DNA of 64,000 nt, taken from assembly GCF_019263585.2 (NCBI RefSeq), contig NZ_JADQDF010000001.1:4846501-4910500 (forward strand), read 5' to 3'. Positions 49,719 to 57,555 of the stretch are shown here, one piece after another. Source of the stretch: Pseudonocardia oceani. GTDB lineage: Bacteria; Actinomycetota; Actinomycetes; Mycobacteriales; Pseudonocardiaceae. The notes under the pieces were generated by a model. That model saw only the letters and a program-made list of their open reading frames with translations, searched no databases and was not told the origin of the DNA. Made by a program: the position numbers and the translations under genes. The first letter of the stretch is position 1. Every line of letters begins with the position of its first letter.

Positions 49719-51347
49719 GTGGCGCCGGAGATGTTCGGGCCCTACCGGCTCGACGGCCTGCTGGGCCAGGGCGGCATGGGCCGCGTGTTCCGCGCCTTCG
49801 ACACCGACCTCGCCCGCCCCGTCGCGCTCAAGGTCCTCACCGCGGAGCTGTCGGCCGACCCGGAGTACCGGCAGCGGTTCCGCCGGGAGGCGATGGTCGC
49901 CGCGCAGCTGTCCGATCCGCACGTCGTCCCGATCCACAAGCACGGCGAGATCGGCGGGCAGCTGTTCCTCGACATGCGCTTCGTCGACGGCGAGGACCTC
50001 GCCGCCGTCCTGTCCGGCGGCGGCCCGCTCGACCCCGGCGACGCCGTCGCGGTGATCGAGCAGGTGGCGAGTGCGCTCGACGCCGCGCACGAGGCGGGGC
50101 TCGTGCACCGCGACGTCAAGCCCGCCAACGTGTTCCTCACCCGCGACCGCCCGGGCACCGCCCGCTTCGCCTACCTCGGCGACTTCGGCATCGCCCGTGC
50201 CACGTCGGGCGGCTCGCTCACCGCCAGCGGCATGACGGTCGGCACGCTCGACTACATGGCGCCCGAGCGCTTCCGGGGCCTCGACGTCGACGGCCGCGCC
50301 GACGTCTACGCCCTGGGCTGCCTGCTCCACGAGTCGCTCACCGGCCGCAAGCCCTACACCGGCGAGCCCGCCGCGCTGATGAACGCCCACGTGCACGCCG
50401 ACCCGCCCCGGCCCTCGGAGCACGGCGCCCCCGCCGCGCTCGACGCCGTCGTGGCGCGGGCGATGGCCAAGGACCCGGCTGACCGGTTCGCCACGGCGGG
50501 GGAGCTCGCAGCGGCGGCCCGCGCGGCGCTGGAGCCGGCCGCCGGCCCCGATTCCGAGCCGGCCACGACCGACCGCCTGCGGGTGCCCGGCGGCCGCGCC
50601 CCGGTGGCCACGCCGTCACGATCCGCGCCCCCGGCGGCGGCCCCGGCCCCCGCACCTCCGGCCCCCGCACCTCCGGCCCCCGCACCTCCGGCCCCCGCAC
50701 CCTCGGTCCCCGCACCCCGGACCCCGCCACCCCCGGCCGACGCGAGTGAGCAGCCGCTGCGCTGGGACGTGCCCGGCGGGTCGGCGCAGGTCGTCGAGTG
50801 GCTGGTGGCGCCGGGGGAGAGCTACGCCGCGGGCGCCGGCCTCGTCGCGCTGCGTTTGGCCGACGGCAGGCCGTGGCACCTCGCCGACGACGTCGCGGGC
50901 ACCCTCGCCGCCGCCCACGTCCGGCCCGGCGCGACGGTCGGCTCGGGCGACGTCCTCGGCACGGCCCGCCGGGACGCCGCCCCCGGTGCCGGGCCCGCAC
51001 CCGCGCGCACCGGGGTGGGCCTCGCGGCGGCGCTGGTGCTCGGCGCGGTCGCGCACCTGCTCGTACTGGAGAACGTCGAGATGGAGGCGGGGCTGCTGTT
51101 CTGGACGCTGAGCGGCACCCTGTTCGGCACGCTCGCCGCCGGCTCCCTGCGCCCCCGCACGTGGGGCTCGGGCCGCACCACGACGCTCGTCGTCGTCACC
51201 CTGCCCGTGGTGTTCGTGACGGTGCTGCTCGTGGCGCTCGGGCTGGGCCTTGCCGGATCGGGGATCGCGGTGGTGGTGGCCACGCTGGGCGTCTACGCCC
51301 TCTGGGCGCTCACGTTCTGGCGGCGCCGGACCCGACGGCCTACCTAG
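49719..51347 (+). CDS. Ser/Thr protein kinase, paralogue of the upstream kinase
   Basis: The 542-residue protein repeats the architecture of its neighbour: kinase (MFGPYRLDGLLGQGGMGRVFRAFD, VALKVL, LVHRDVKPANVFL, DFGIA, LDYMAPE), lipoyl-like segment (VVEWLVAPGESYAAGAGLVALRLADG...DDVAGTLAAAHVRPGATVGSGDVLGTA), and four membrane segments at the C-terminus. It differs by a longer Pro/Ala linker encoded by 15-bp tandem repeats. The kinase domains are clearly a recent tandem duplication. Both look catalytically intact, and substrates are unknown. Starts at GTG 49719 in the context GGAGGCCGC. Confidence 0.85.
   Translation: MAPEMFGPYRLDGLLGQGGMGRVFRAFDTDLARPVALKVLTAELSADPEYRQRFRREAMVAAQLSDPHVVPIHKHGEIGGQLFLDMRFVDGEDLAAVLSGGGPLDPGDAVAVIEQVASALDAAHEAGLVHRDVKPANVFLTRDRPGTARFAYLGDFGIARATSGGSLTASGMTVGTLDYMAPERFRGLDVDGRADVYALGCLLHESLTGRKPYTGEPAALMNAHVHADPPRPSEHGAPAALDAVVARAMAKDPADRFATAGELAAAARAALEPAAGPDSEPATTDRLRVPGGRAPVATPSRSAPPAAAPAPAPPAPAPPAPAPPAPAPSVPAPRTPPPPADASEQPLRWDVPGGSAQVVEWLVAPGESYAAGAGLVALRLADGRPWHLADDVAGTLAAAHVRPGATVGSGDVLGTARRDAAPGAGPAPARTGVGLAAALVLGAVAHLLVLENVEMEAGLLFWTLSGTLFGTLAAGSLRPRTWGSGRTTTLVVVTLPVVFVTVLLVALGLGLAGSGIAVVVATLGVYALWALTFWRRRTRRPT
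50645..50704 (+). repeat. 15-bp tandem repeat encoding a Pro/Ala linker
   Basis: Four 15-bp units (50645-50659, 50660-50674, 50675-50689, and a degenerate 50690-50704) sharing GGCCCCCGCACCTCC encode repeats of A-P-A-P-P in the linker of the second kinase. Length could vary by slippage without frameshift. Confidence 0.85.
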
Positions 51348-51356
51348 TACGTCCGA

Positions 51357-53030
51357 TCAGCGCCCGCGCGCCCGCGCGTCGCACTCCACCCGGGGCTGCG
51401 CCCCGCTCGACACCGGCCGGTGCGCGCGCCTGCTCCGCTCCCGGGCCGGGCCGCCGGTGCGGGCCAGCGCCCGCAGGGCCAGCTCCCGGTGCCGCCCCTC
51501 CACGGGGTCGTGCGCCTCCAGGCGCTCCAGGAAGCGCATCAGCTCCTGCGCGGCGACGCGGCCGGGCCGGGCGGCGACCCAGGCGGCCAGCTCGGCGTCG
51601 GCCACCTCGGGCCGCACGCGGGCCATCCGCACGCACACGTACTCGACGTCCTCGTCGGCCAGCTCGCCGACCAGCGGCGCGTGCACCCCGTCGTCGACGA
51701 GCACCTCGTGCACCGCCCACAGCCCGATCGGCGTGAGCGCCACCCAGGTCGGGTCGGGGTCGTCGCGGCCCGCGAGCGCGGCCAGCTCCTCGTGGTCGTC
51801 GGTGTCGAGGCTCTCGGAGAGGTGCACGGCGCCGAGCAGCTCCAGGGCGTCGAGCAGCGCGGTGACGTCGCGGCGCCACAGCCGCTGCTCGACGTCGCCC
51901 GCGAGGTCGTCGACGACGCAGCCCATCCGCCGGTTGACGGTGTCGCGCACGGCCCGGTGGAAGCGCTCCAGCGGGATCGCGTCGCCGCCCGCGGCGTAGA
52001 GCTGCTGCAACAGGATCGGGAGGGCCTCGCCCAGGCTCATCCCGAACAGCGACGGCGCGCCGAACACGTTGCTGCCGCCGAAGCCCTCGCCGATCCGGCC
52101 GACGGCCTCGAACGCGCGGCGCCACATCTCGATCGGGCGGCTCAGCAGCGGGGCCGCGCTCTTCACCTGCACCAGCCGCCCGTTGACGACGCGGACGAAC
52201 CGCGCCTCGCGCGCCCAGGTCATCAGCAGCGCGACCTCGGGCAGGTCGTCGCCGGCGCGGGCGCGGCCGCGGGAGAAGTGGTCGAGGTCGAGCGCCTCGG
52301 CGACGGCGCGGGCGTCGCCGAGCCCCAGGCGCCCCTCGCGGGTGACCGCGCGCCCGGCGCGGACCCAGCGGGTGAACGCGCGCAGCCGGGCCAGCGCGGG
52401 CGACGAGTCGGCCGCGGCCAGCAGCTGCGCCGCCCCGGGCAGCAGCACCGGCGGCAGCGGGGGCGGGGCGGCCTCGGCGGGCTCCTGCTGGCGGCTGGTG
52501 ATCTCGGCCAGGGCGGCCCGGTCGATCTCCAGCTCCCCGCGCTCGACCTGCTCCAGGAACCGCAGGACGGCCAGCGGATCGCCGGTGCGCACGCCGTGGC
52601 GCAGCATCTGCACGGCCCAGAACGTGCCGAGGTCGCGGTTGCGCTCGTCGTCCAGGGCGTCGTGCAGGGCGGGCGTGGAACCGTCGACCTGGGCGTGCAG
52701 CTCGGCGGCGGGGGCCGAGCGCGGGTCGAGCCAGTCGTGCTCGTCGAGGAAGCCGATCAGGGCGTGCAGCGCGGCCGGGACGCCGTCGCGGTCCTCGTCG
52801 CGCAGCGCCACCGTGCGGGGGAACCAGACGGCCAGCGCGTCGGCGACGTGGGCGCGGGTCCAGTGCCCGAGCCGGCCGTCGACGCCGTGCTTGTGGTCCA
52901 GCGCGGCCGCCACGAGCGCGGGCTCCACCTCGACGCCCCGGCGCCGGGCCCAGGCGACGATGTGCAGCCGCAGCCGGTCGCGGGCAGCGGCGTAGACCTC
53001 CATGTCCTCCGGGCCGAATACGAGACGCAC
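51357..53030 (-). CDS. hypothetical protein
   Basis: This is a 557-residue protein that I do not recognise, soluble and alpha-helical. Visible parts are VYAAARDRLRLHIVAWARRRGVEVEPALVAAALDHKHGVDGRLGHWTRAHVADALAVWFPR near the start, VLRFLEQVERGELEIDRAALAEITSR in the middle, and winged-helix-like stretches such as DVTALLDALELLGAVHLSE...VALTPIGLWAVHEVLVDDG towards the end. The latter suggest a DNA-binding or protein-protein role, unproven. GTG 53030 is used; ATG 53003 lies inside with GGAGG too close upstream. It is convergent with the second kinase gene. Confidence 0.55.
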   Translation of the reverse strand: MRLVFGPEDMEVYAAARDRLRLHIVAWARRRGVEVEPALVAAALDHKHGVDGRLGHWTRAHVADALAVWFPRTVALRDEDRDGVPAALHALIGFLDEHDWLDPRSAPAAELHAQVDGSTPALHDALDDERNRDLGTFWAVQMLRHGVRTGDPLAVLRFLEQVERGELEIDRAALAEITSRQQEPAEAAPPPLPPVLLPGAAQLLAAADSSPALARLRAFTRWVRAGRAVTREGRLGLGDARAVAEALDLDHFSRGRARAGDDLPEVALLMTWAREARFVRVVNGRLVQVKSAAPLLSRPIEMWRRAFEAVGRIGEGFGGSNVFGAPSLFGMSLGEALPILLQQLYAAGGDAIPLERFHRAVRDTVNRRMGCVVDDLAGDVEQRLWRRDVTALLDALELLGAVHLSESLDTDDHEELAALAGRDDPDPTWVALTPIGLWAVHEVLVDDGVHAPLVGELADEDVEYVCVRMARVRPEVADAELAAWVAARPGRVAAQELMRFLERLEAHDPVEGRHRELALRALARTGGPARERSRRAHRPVSSGAQPRVECDARARGR

Positions 53031-53083
53031 TCGGCCCACCCTGGCAGCCCCCCGCCGGGCCTCCGGAACGGGGGGTGGGGTGC

Positions 53084-53671
53084 TCACGCCCGGCGCGGCG
53101 TGCGTGCCCGGTGGACCACGGCGGGCGGCAGGTTCCACCAGACGACCGGTGTCGTGGACACCTCGGCGAAGCGTTCGCGCAGCCCCGCGAGCTGACGGCG
53201 GGCGGGCGGCGCCCAGCGCGTCGCGGAGTAGGCGAACTGGGTCAGGACACCGGCGGGCGACAGGGCGTCGGCGACGACGGGCAGCAGCGCGCCGTCGGCC
53301 CACGCGACCCACGGCAGCCCGCTGACGACGGCGTCGACGCGGGTGATCCCGCGCTCGGCGAGCAGAGCCGGCAGCGCGCGGGCGTCGGCCACGGCGACCT
53401 CCACGTCGGGGTGGCGCTCCGCGAGCAGCGCCGCCCACCGGGGGTTGAGCTCGACGGCCAGGTGCCGCGCGGGGCAGCACCCCCGCAGCGCGCGGGTGAA
53501 CGCGCCGGTCCCGGGGCCGAGCTCCACGACCACGCCGCCCGGTGCGACCGGCGCGGTCATCGCCGCGGCCAGCGCGGGCGAGCTGGGGGCCACGGCGGCG
53601 GTGCGCAGCGGATCGCGGGCGAACTCGCGCAGGAACAGGGCGGTCTCGGTCAGGGGACCAGCGACGGGCAC
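53084..53671 (-). CDS. class I SAM-dependent methyltransferase (PmtA-like)
   Basis: The 195-residue protein resembles phospholipid N-methyltransferase-type and rRNA adenine dimethylase-like enzymes: FLREFARDPLRTAAVAPSSPALAAAMTAPV, then the SAM-binding VVVELGPGTGAFTRALRG, the acidic end of strand 2 in HLAVELNPRWAALLAERHPDVEV, VADARALPALLAE and DAVVSGLPWVAW. The substrate may be phosphatidylethanolamine or another lipid, but this is not established. It is divergent from the small gene at 53755. Confidence 0.75.
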   Translation of the reverse strand: MPVAGPLTETALFLREFARDPLRTAAVAPSSPALAAAMTAPVAPGGVVVELGPGTGAFTRALRGCCPARHLAVELNPRWAALLAERHPDVEVAVADARALPALLAERGITRVDAVVSGLPWVAWADGALLPVVADALSPAGVLTQFAYSATRWAPPARRQLAGLRERFAEVSTTPVVWWNLPPAVVHRARTPRRA

Positions 53672-53754
53672 GTCCGCGGACGGTAGGGGCCTTCCGTGAA
53701 CAGCCGGGGCGATCTAGCGTCTGCTGTGTCCACGATCACAGCAGGGGGAAGTCC

Positions 53755-54057
53755 GTGCACCCACACCGCCTCGAGCAGCTCGTCGCCTCGGTCCCGGCCG
53801 GCATCAGCGACGACCAGCGCTCCCGCCTCGACGCCCACGTCGAGACCGCCGACGGCTGCCGCGCCCGCATCGAGCGGGTGCGCGGCGACCTGCGCCGCGC
53901 CCTCGACGGCCGGGGCGGCGACGCCCTCGACCTGGCCTGCGAGCTCGACGGCCTCGAGCGCGTCCAGCAGCGCGTCGACGGCTGGCTCACCGCGCTCGTC
54001 GACGAGCTGAGCCGCGCCCGCCAGTCCGCGCACTACGACGACGGCGTCCCCGTCTGA
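53755..54057 (+). CDS. small hypothetical helical protein
   Basis: A 100-residue, fully helical, charged protein (HPHRLEQLVASVPAGISDDQRSRLDAHVETADGCRARIERVRGDLRRALDGRGGDALDLACELDGLERVQQRVDGWLTALVDELSRA). I do not recognise the family. AGGGGGA at 53742-53748 is a good ribosome site before GTG 53755, and a TAGCGT -10 lies at 53716-53721, so the gene is probably expressed on its own. Confidence 0.6.
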   Translation: MHPHRLEQLVASVPAGISDDQRSRLDAHVETADGCRARIERVRGDLRRALDGRGGDALDLACELDGLERVQQRVDGWLTALVDELSRARQSAHYDDGVPV

Positions 54058-54138
54058 CCGGCGCGCTCCGACCCGGCGCGCGGCGCGCGCCCGTCCCGCG
54101 GGGCAGGATGGCCCCACCCGAGGACGAGGAGGACGCGC

Positions 54139-55095
54139 GTGCGCGCAGTGCAGGTGGTGCGGCTGGAGGGCCCGGCGGCGGTCGAGGTGCGGGACGTCCC
54201 CGAGCCCGACCGCGGGGCCGACCAGGTCCTGATCGACGTGCGGGCGGCGGGCGTCAACTTCCCCGACGTCCTGCAGAGCAAGGGCCTCTACCAGTACAAG
54301 CCCGACCTCCCGTTCACGCTCGGCTCCGAGATCGCCGGCGTGGTGCGCGAGGCGCCCGAGGGCGCCGCGGTGCGCTCGGGCGACCGGGTGGCCGCGTTCA
54401 CCACCGTCGGCGCGTTCGCCGAGGTCGTGGCGGCGCCGGCCGGGTACGTGTTCCCGCTGCCCGACGAGGTGTCCTTCGCCGCGGGCGCCTGCCTTCCGAT
54501 GAACTACCTCACCGCCCAGTTCGCGCTGCGCCGCCGCGGGCACCTGGAGGCCGGGCAGCGCGTGCTCGTGCAGGGCGCGGCGGGCGGGGTCGGCACGGCC
54601 TGCGTGCAGCTCGCCGCGGCGCTGGGCGCCGAGGTGGTCGCCGTCGTGTCCACCGAGGAGAAGGCCGAGGTCGCGCGCCGGGCCGGGGCGGCGCACGCCG
54701 TGCTGGTCGAGGGCTTCCGCGACGCGGTCAAGGAGCTCGGCGGCGTCGACCTCGTCGTCGACCCGGTGGGCGGCGACCGGTTCACCGACTCGCTGCGCTG
54801 CCTGCGCCCCGAGGGCCGGCTGCTGGTGATCGGCTTCACCGCGGGCGACATCCCGACGGTGAAGGTCAACCGCCTGCTGCTCAACAACATCGACGTCGTC
54901 GGCGTCGGGTGGGGTGCGTTCGCGATGCCCCGCGACGGGTTCGTCGCCGAGCAGTGGGACGACCTGCTGCCGCACCTGCGCTCCGGCGCGCTCGACCCGG
55001 TCGTCGGCGCCACCTACCCGCTGGCGGACGCGGCCGCGGCGCTCGCCGAGATCGACGAGCGCCGCGTCACGGGCAAGATCGTGCTGGAGCCCTGA
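54139..55095 (+). CDS. NADPH:quinone oxidoreductase family protein
   Basis: The 318-residue zinc-independent MDR enzyme reads MRAVQVVRLEGPAAVEVRDVPEPDRGADQVLIDVRAAGVNFPDVLQSKGLYQYKPDLPFTLGSEIAG, then VLVQGAAGGVGTACVQLAAALGAEVVAVV in the nucleotide-binding fold, and DLVVDPVGGDRFTDSLRCL. It probably reduces quinones or enones with NADPH. GAGGAGG (54126-54132) lies 6 nt before GTG 54139. It is convergent with the BCCT transporter; a CCCGGGCCCGGG palindrome near 55100-55111 lies between the stops. Confidence 0.9.
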   Translation: MRAVQVVRLEGPAAVEVRDVPEPDRGADQVLIDVRAAGVNFPDVLQSKGLYQYKPDLPFTLGSEIAGVVREAPEGAAVRSGDRVAAFTTVGAFAEVVAAPAGYVFPLPDEVSFAAGACLPMNYLTAQFALRRRGHLEAGQRVLVQGAAGGVGTACVQLAAALGAEVVAVVSTEEKAEVARRAGAAHAVLVEGFRDAVKELGGVDLVVDPVGGDRFTDSLRCLRPEGRLLVIGFTAGDIPTVKVNRLLLNNIDVVGVGWGAFAMPRDGFVAEQWDDLLPHLRSGALDPVVGATYPLADAAAALAEIDERRVTGKIVLEP

Positions 55096-55110
55096 GGCCC
55101 GGGCCCGGGA

Positions 55111-56814
55111 CTAGTCCTTGACCTGCTTGACCGACAGGTGGAAGTCGTCACCGTAGGTCCTGGTGCCGTACTCCACGGCCTGCTCCACGGCCTCCTGCGA
55201 GCGCACGTCGCGCCGCATCAGGGGGTCGTGGCGCAGGTCCTTGGTCAGGGCGACGCACAGCGCGACCATCACGAGCGCGAACGGCGCGGCCATGATGATC
55301 GTGATGTTCTGGATGCCGGTGAGCGCCTCGCTGCCCGGACTGACCAGCAGCATGATGATCGCGATCGCGCCCATCACGACGCCCCAGAAGATCACCACCC
55401 AGCGCGAGGGCTCGATCGAGCCCCGCGAGGACAGCGTGCCCATGACCACCGACGCGGCGTCGGCGCCCGACACGAAGAAGATCGCGATGAGGACCATCGC
55501 CAGCACGCTGAGGATCGCGCCGCCGGGCATCGACCCGAGCAGGCCGAACAGCTGGCCCTCGGTCGACTGCGACGCGAGGCCGGTCGCGCCGGTCGGGTCG
55601 ACCGTGCGCTGCTGGTCGATCGCCGCGCCGCCGAAGATCGCGAACCAGACCAGCGAGACGGCGCTCGGGATGAGGATGACGCCGGTGATGAACTGGCGGA
55701 TGGATCGCCCGCGGCTGATGCGCGCGATGAACATGCCGACGAACGGCGTCCAGGAGATCCACCAGGCCCAGTAGAAGACCGTCCAGCCGGCCAGCCACTC
55801 GGCGGTGGCGTCGCCGCCGTTGGCCGCGGTGCGCGAGGCCATCTCCGAGAGGTTGCCGGCGTAGTCGCCGATCGCGGTGGGCAGCAGGTTGAGGATGAGG
55901 ATGGTCGGCCCGCCGATGAACACGACGACGGCGAGCACACCCGCCAGCACCATGTTGATGTTCGACAGCCACTGGATGCCCTTGGCGACGCCGGTGACCG
56001 CCGAGCAGACGAAGGCGAGGGTCAGGATGCCGATGATGAGGACCAGCAGCAGCTTGCCCTCGACCGGGACGCCGTTGAGCTGCAGGCCCGCACCGATCTG
56101 CAGGGCGCCGAGCCCGAGCGACGCGGCCGATCCGAACAGGGTGGCGAAGATCGCGAGGATGTCGATGGCCTTGCCCAGGGGGCCGTCGGTGCGGCGCTCG
56201 CCGAGCAGCGGCGCGAACGCCGAGCTGATCAGCTGGCGGCGCCCGCGGCGGAAGGTCGAGTAGGCGATGGCCAGGCCGACGACGGCGTAGATGGCCCACG
56301 GGTGCAGCGTCCAGTGGAACAGCGTGGTGGCCATCGCGACGTCGAGCGCGGCCGGGTCGCCCACCGCGACGGTGCCCGGTGGCGGGGAGGTGAAGTGCGA
56401 CAGCGGCTCGGAGACGCCGTAGAACATCAGGCCGATGCCCATGCCGGCGCTGAACATCATCGCGATCCACGAGACGGTCCGGAACTCCGGGCCCTCGTCG
56501 TCGCGGCCGAGGGGGATCTTGCCGAAGCGGCTGAACGCGAGGTAGAGCGCGAACACCACGAAGCCGCTCGCGGCGAGCACGAAGGCCCACCCGCCGGCGT
56601 TCATGATGCCGTCGAGGACCGAGGACGCGACCGCGCTCAGCGTCTCCGTGGAGGCCGCGCCCCACACGATGAAGGCGAGCATGAGCACGGCGGCGACGCC
56701 GAAGACCACGCGGTCGACGGGGTGGCGCTGGTCGGCGGCGGCGGTGGCCGGGATCTCGGGTACGGGCCCGTCGGAGACGGGTTCCTCGTTCCGCGGACTC
56801 TCCTGGATGGTCAT
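55111..56814 (-). CDS. BCCT family (betaine/carnitine/choline) transporter
   Basis: The 567-residue inner-membrane transporter has 12 hydrophobic segments. BCCT signatures are MMFSAGMGIGLMFYGVSEPLSHF, TLFHWTLHPWAIYAVVGLAIAY and the hallmark FYWAWWISWTPFVGMFIARISRGRSIRQF. These proteins import quaternary amines such as glycine betaine with sodium or protons for osmoprotection. The long hydrophilic N-terminus and C-terminal charged tail are typical of regulated BCCT members. ATG 56814 precedes MTIQESPR; GGGAGG lies about 10 nt upstream. Confidence 0.95.
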   Translation of the reverse strand: MTIQESPRNEEPVSDGPVPEIPATAAADQRHPVDRVVFGVAAVLMLAFIVWGAASTETLSAVASSVLDGIMNAGGWAFVLAASGFVVFALYLAFSRFGKIPLGRDDEGPEFRTVSWIAMMFSAGMGIGLMFYGVSEPLSHFTSPPPGTVAVGDPAALDVAMATTLFHWTLHPWAIYAVVGLAIAYSTFRRGRRQLISSAFAPLLGERRTDGPLGKAIDILAIFATLFGSAASLGLGALQIGAGLQLNGVPVEGKLLLVLIIGILTLAFVCSAVTGVAKGIQWLSNINMVLAGVLAVVVFIGGPTILILNLLPTAIGDYAGNLSEMASRTAANGGDATAEWLAGWTVFYWAWWISWTPFVGMFIARISRGRSIRQFITGVILIPSAVSLVWFAIFGGAAIDQQRTVDPTGATGLASQSTEGQLFGLLGSMPGGAILSVLAMVLIAIFFVSGADAASVVMGTLSSRGSIEPSRWVVIFWGVVMGAIAIIMLLVSPGSEALTGIQNITIIMAAPFALVMVALCVALTKDLRHDPLMRRDVRSQEAVEQAVEYGTRTYGDDFHLSVKQVKD

Positions 56815-56971
56815 GTCGGCGGCCCCTCCCAGGGCCTCCCCCCTCACGATCGGTCCTGCGCGCCGGCCGATGTCACCCGGCCGGTCGTGCCGACACCTTG
56901 CGTCGGCGCCGCGCCCCCGTCAACTCCGGGAACGCGATCGCCGTACGGTCGCAACACGGCGTGCACGCGCC

Positions 56972-57445
56972 TCATCCACCGGTGACGATCCGCTCCAGCA
57001 GCGGGGCGACGCGGTGCTCGACGAGGCGACGCATGACCAGCGACGTCGTCGTCCGCACGACGCCGTCGGTGGCCAGGAGCTGCCCGGCGATGCGGTAGAG
57101 GTCGTCGGCGTCGCGGGCGACGACCTGGCACAGCAGGTCGGCCTCGCCCGACATCCCCAGCACCTCGACGACCTCGGGCACCAGCGCCAGCGCCTGCGAC
57201 ACCTCCGCGAGGCGGCGCTGCACGAGCTGCACCGAGACGAACGCGGTGAGCGGGTAGCCCAGCGCGGCCGGGTCGATCCGTCGCTCGAAGGTGCCCAGCG
57301 CCCCGCGCGCCTCCAGCCCGGCCAGGCGCGCCTGCACGGTGTTGCGGGAGATGCCGAGGCGCTCGGCGAGCGCGAGCACCGGCGCGCGCGGGCTCTCGGC
57401 GAGGGCCTGCAGCAGTCGGGCGTCGGTCGCGTCCACGCCGGGCAT
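56972..57445 (-). CDS. Lrp/AsnC family transcriptional regulator
   Basis: The 157-residue protein has an N-terminal HTH (VDATDARLLQALAESPRAPVLALAERLGISRNTVQARLAGLEARGAL) and a C-terminal RAM ligand domain (AFVSVQLVQRRLAEVSQALALVPEVVEVLGMSGEADLLCQVVARDADDLYRI). Lrp regulators bind amino acids and act on nearby metabolic genes. It is divergent from a pyruvate-dehydrogenase-E1-like gene, with several half-sites in between, so it probably controls that enzyme in response to an amino or keto acid. Confidence 0.9.
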   Translation of the reverse strand: MPGVDATDARLLQALAESPRAPVLALAERLGISRNTVQARLAGLEARGALGTFERRIDPAALGYPLTAFVSVQLVQRRLAEVSQALALVPEVVEVLGMSGEADLLCQVVARDADDLYRIAGQLLATDGVVRTTTSLVMRRLVEHRVAPLLERIVTGG

Positions 57446-57474
57446 CCTGCACGAAGAACGGCCTCTGCGCAGCA

Positions 57475-57509
57475 GTCTGCACGGAGGAAGCGGTCGCGGT
57501 TGTGCAGAC
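57475..57509. promoter_or_regulatory. Lrp-type operator region between divergent genes
   Basis: GTCTGCAC (57475-57482) and GTGCAGAC (57502-57509) form a perfect 8-bp inverted repeat with 19 bp between arms. Extra copies of TGCAC/GTGCAG occur at about 57448 and 57532, spaced roughly in helical turns, as expected for an Lrp-type multimer. Confidence 0.55.
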
Positions 57510-57555
57510 GGCCCGACGGTGGTGCAGTGGGCGGGCGACCTGGGAGGTACGAACC

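Noticed and set aside
50645..50704. Repeat-derived insertion element
   Set aside because: It is an in-frame Pro/Ala linker repeat inside a kinase gene, without terminal inverted repeats or a transposase.
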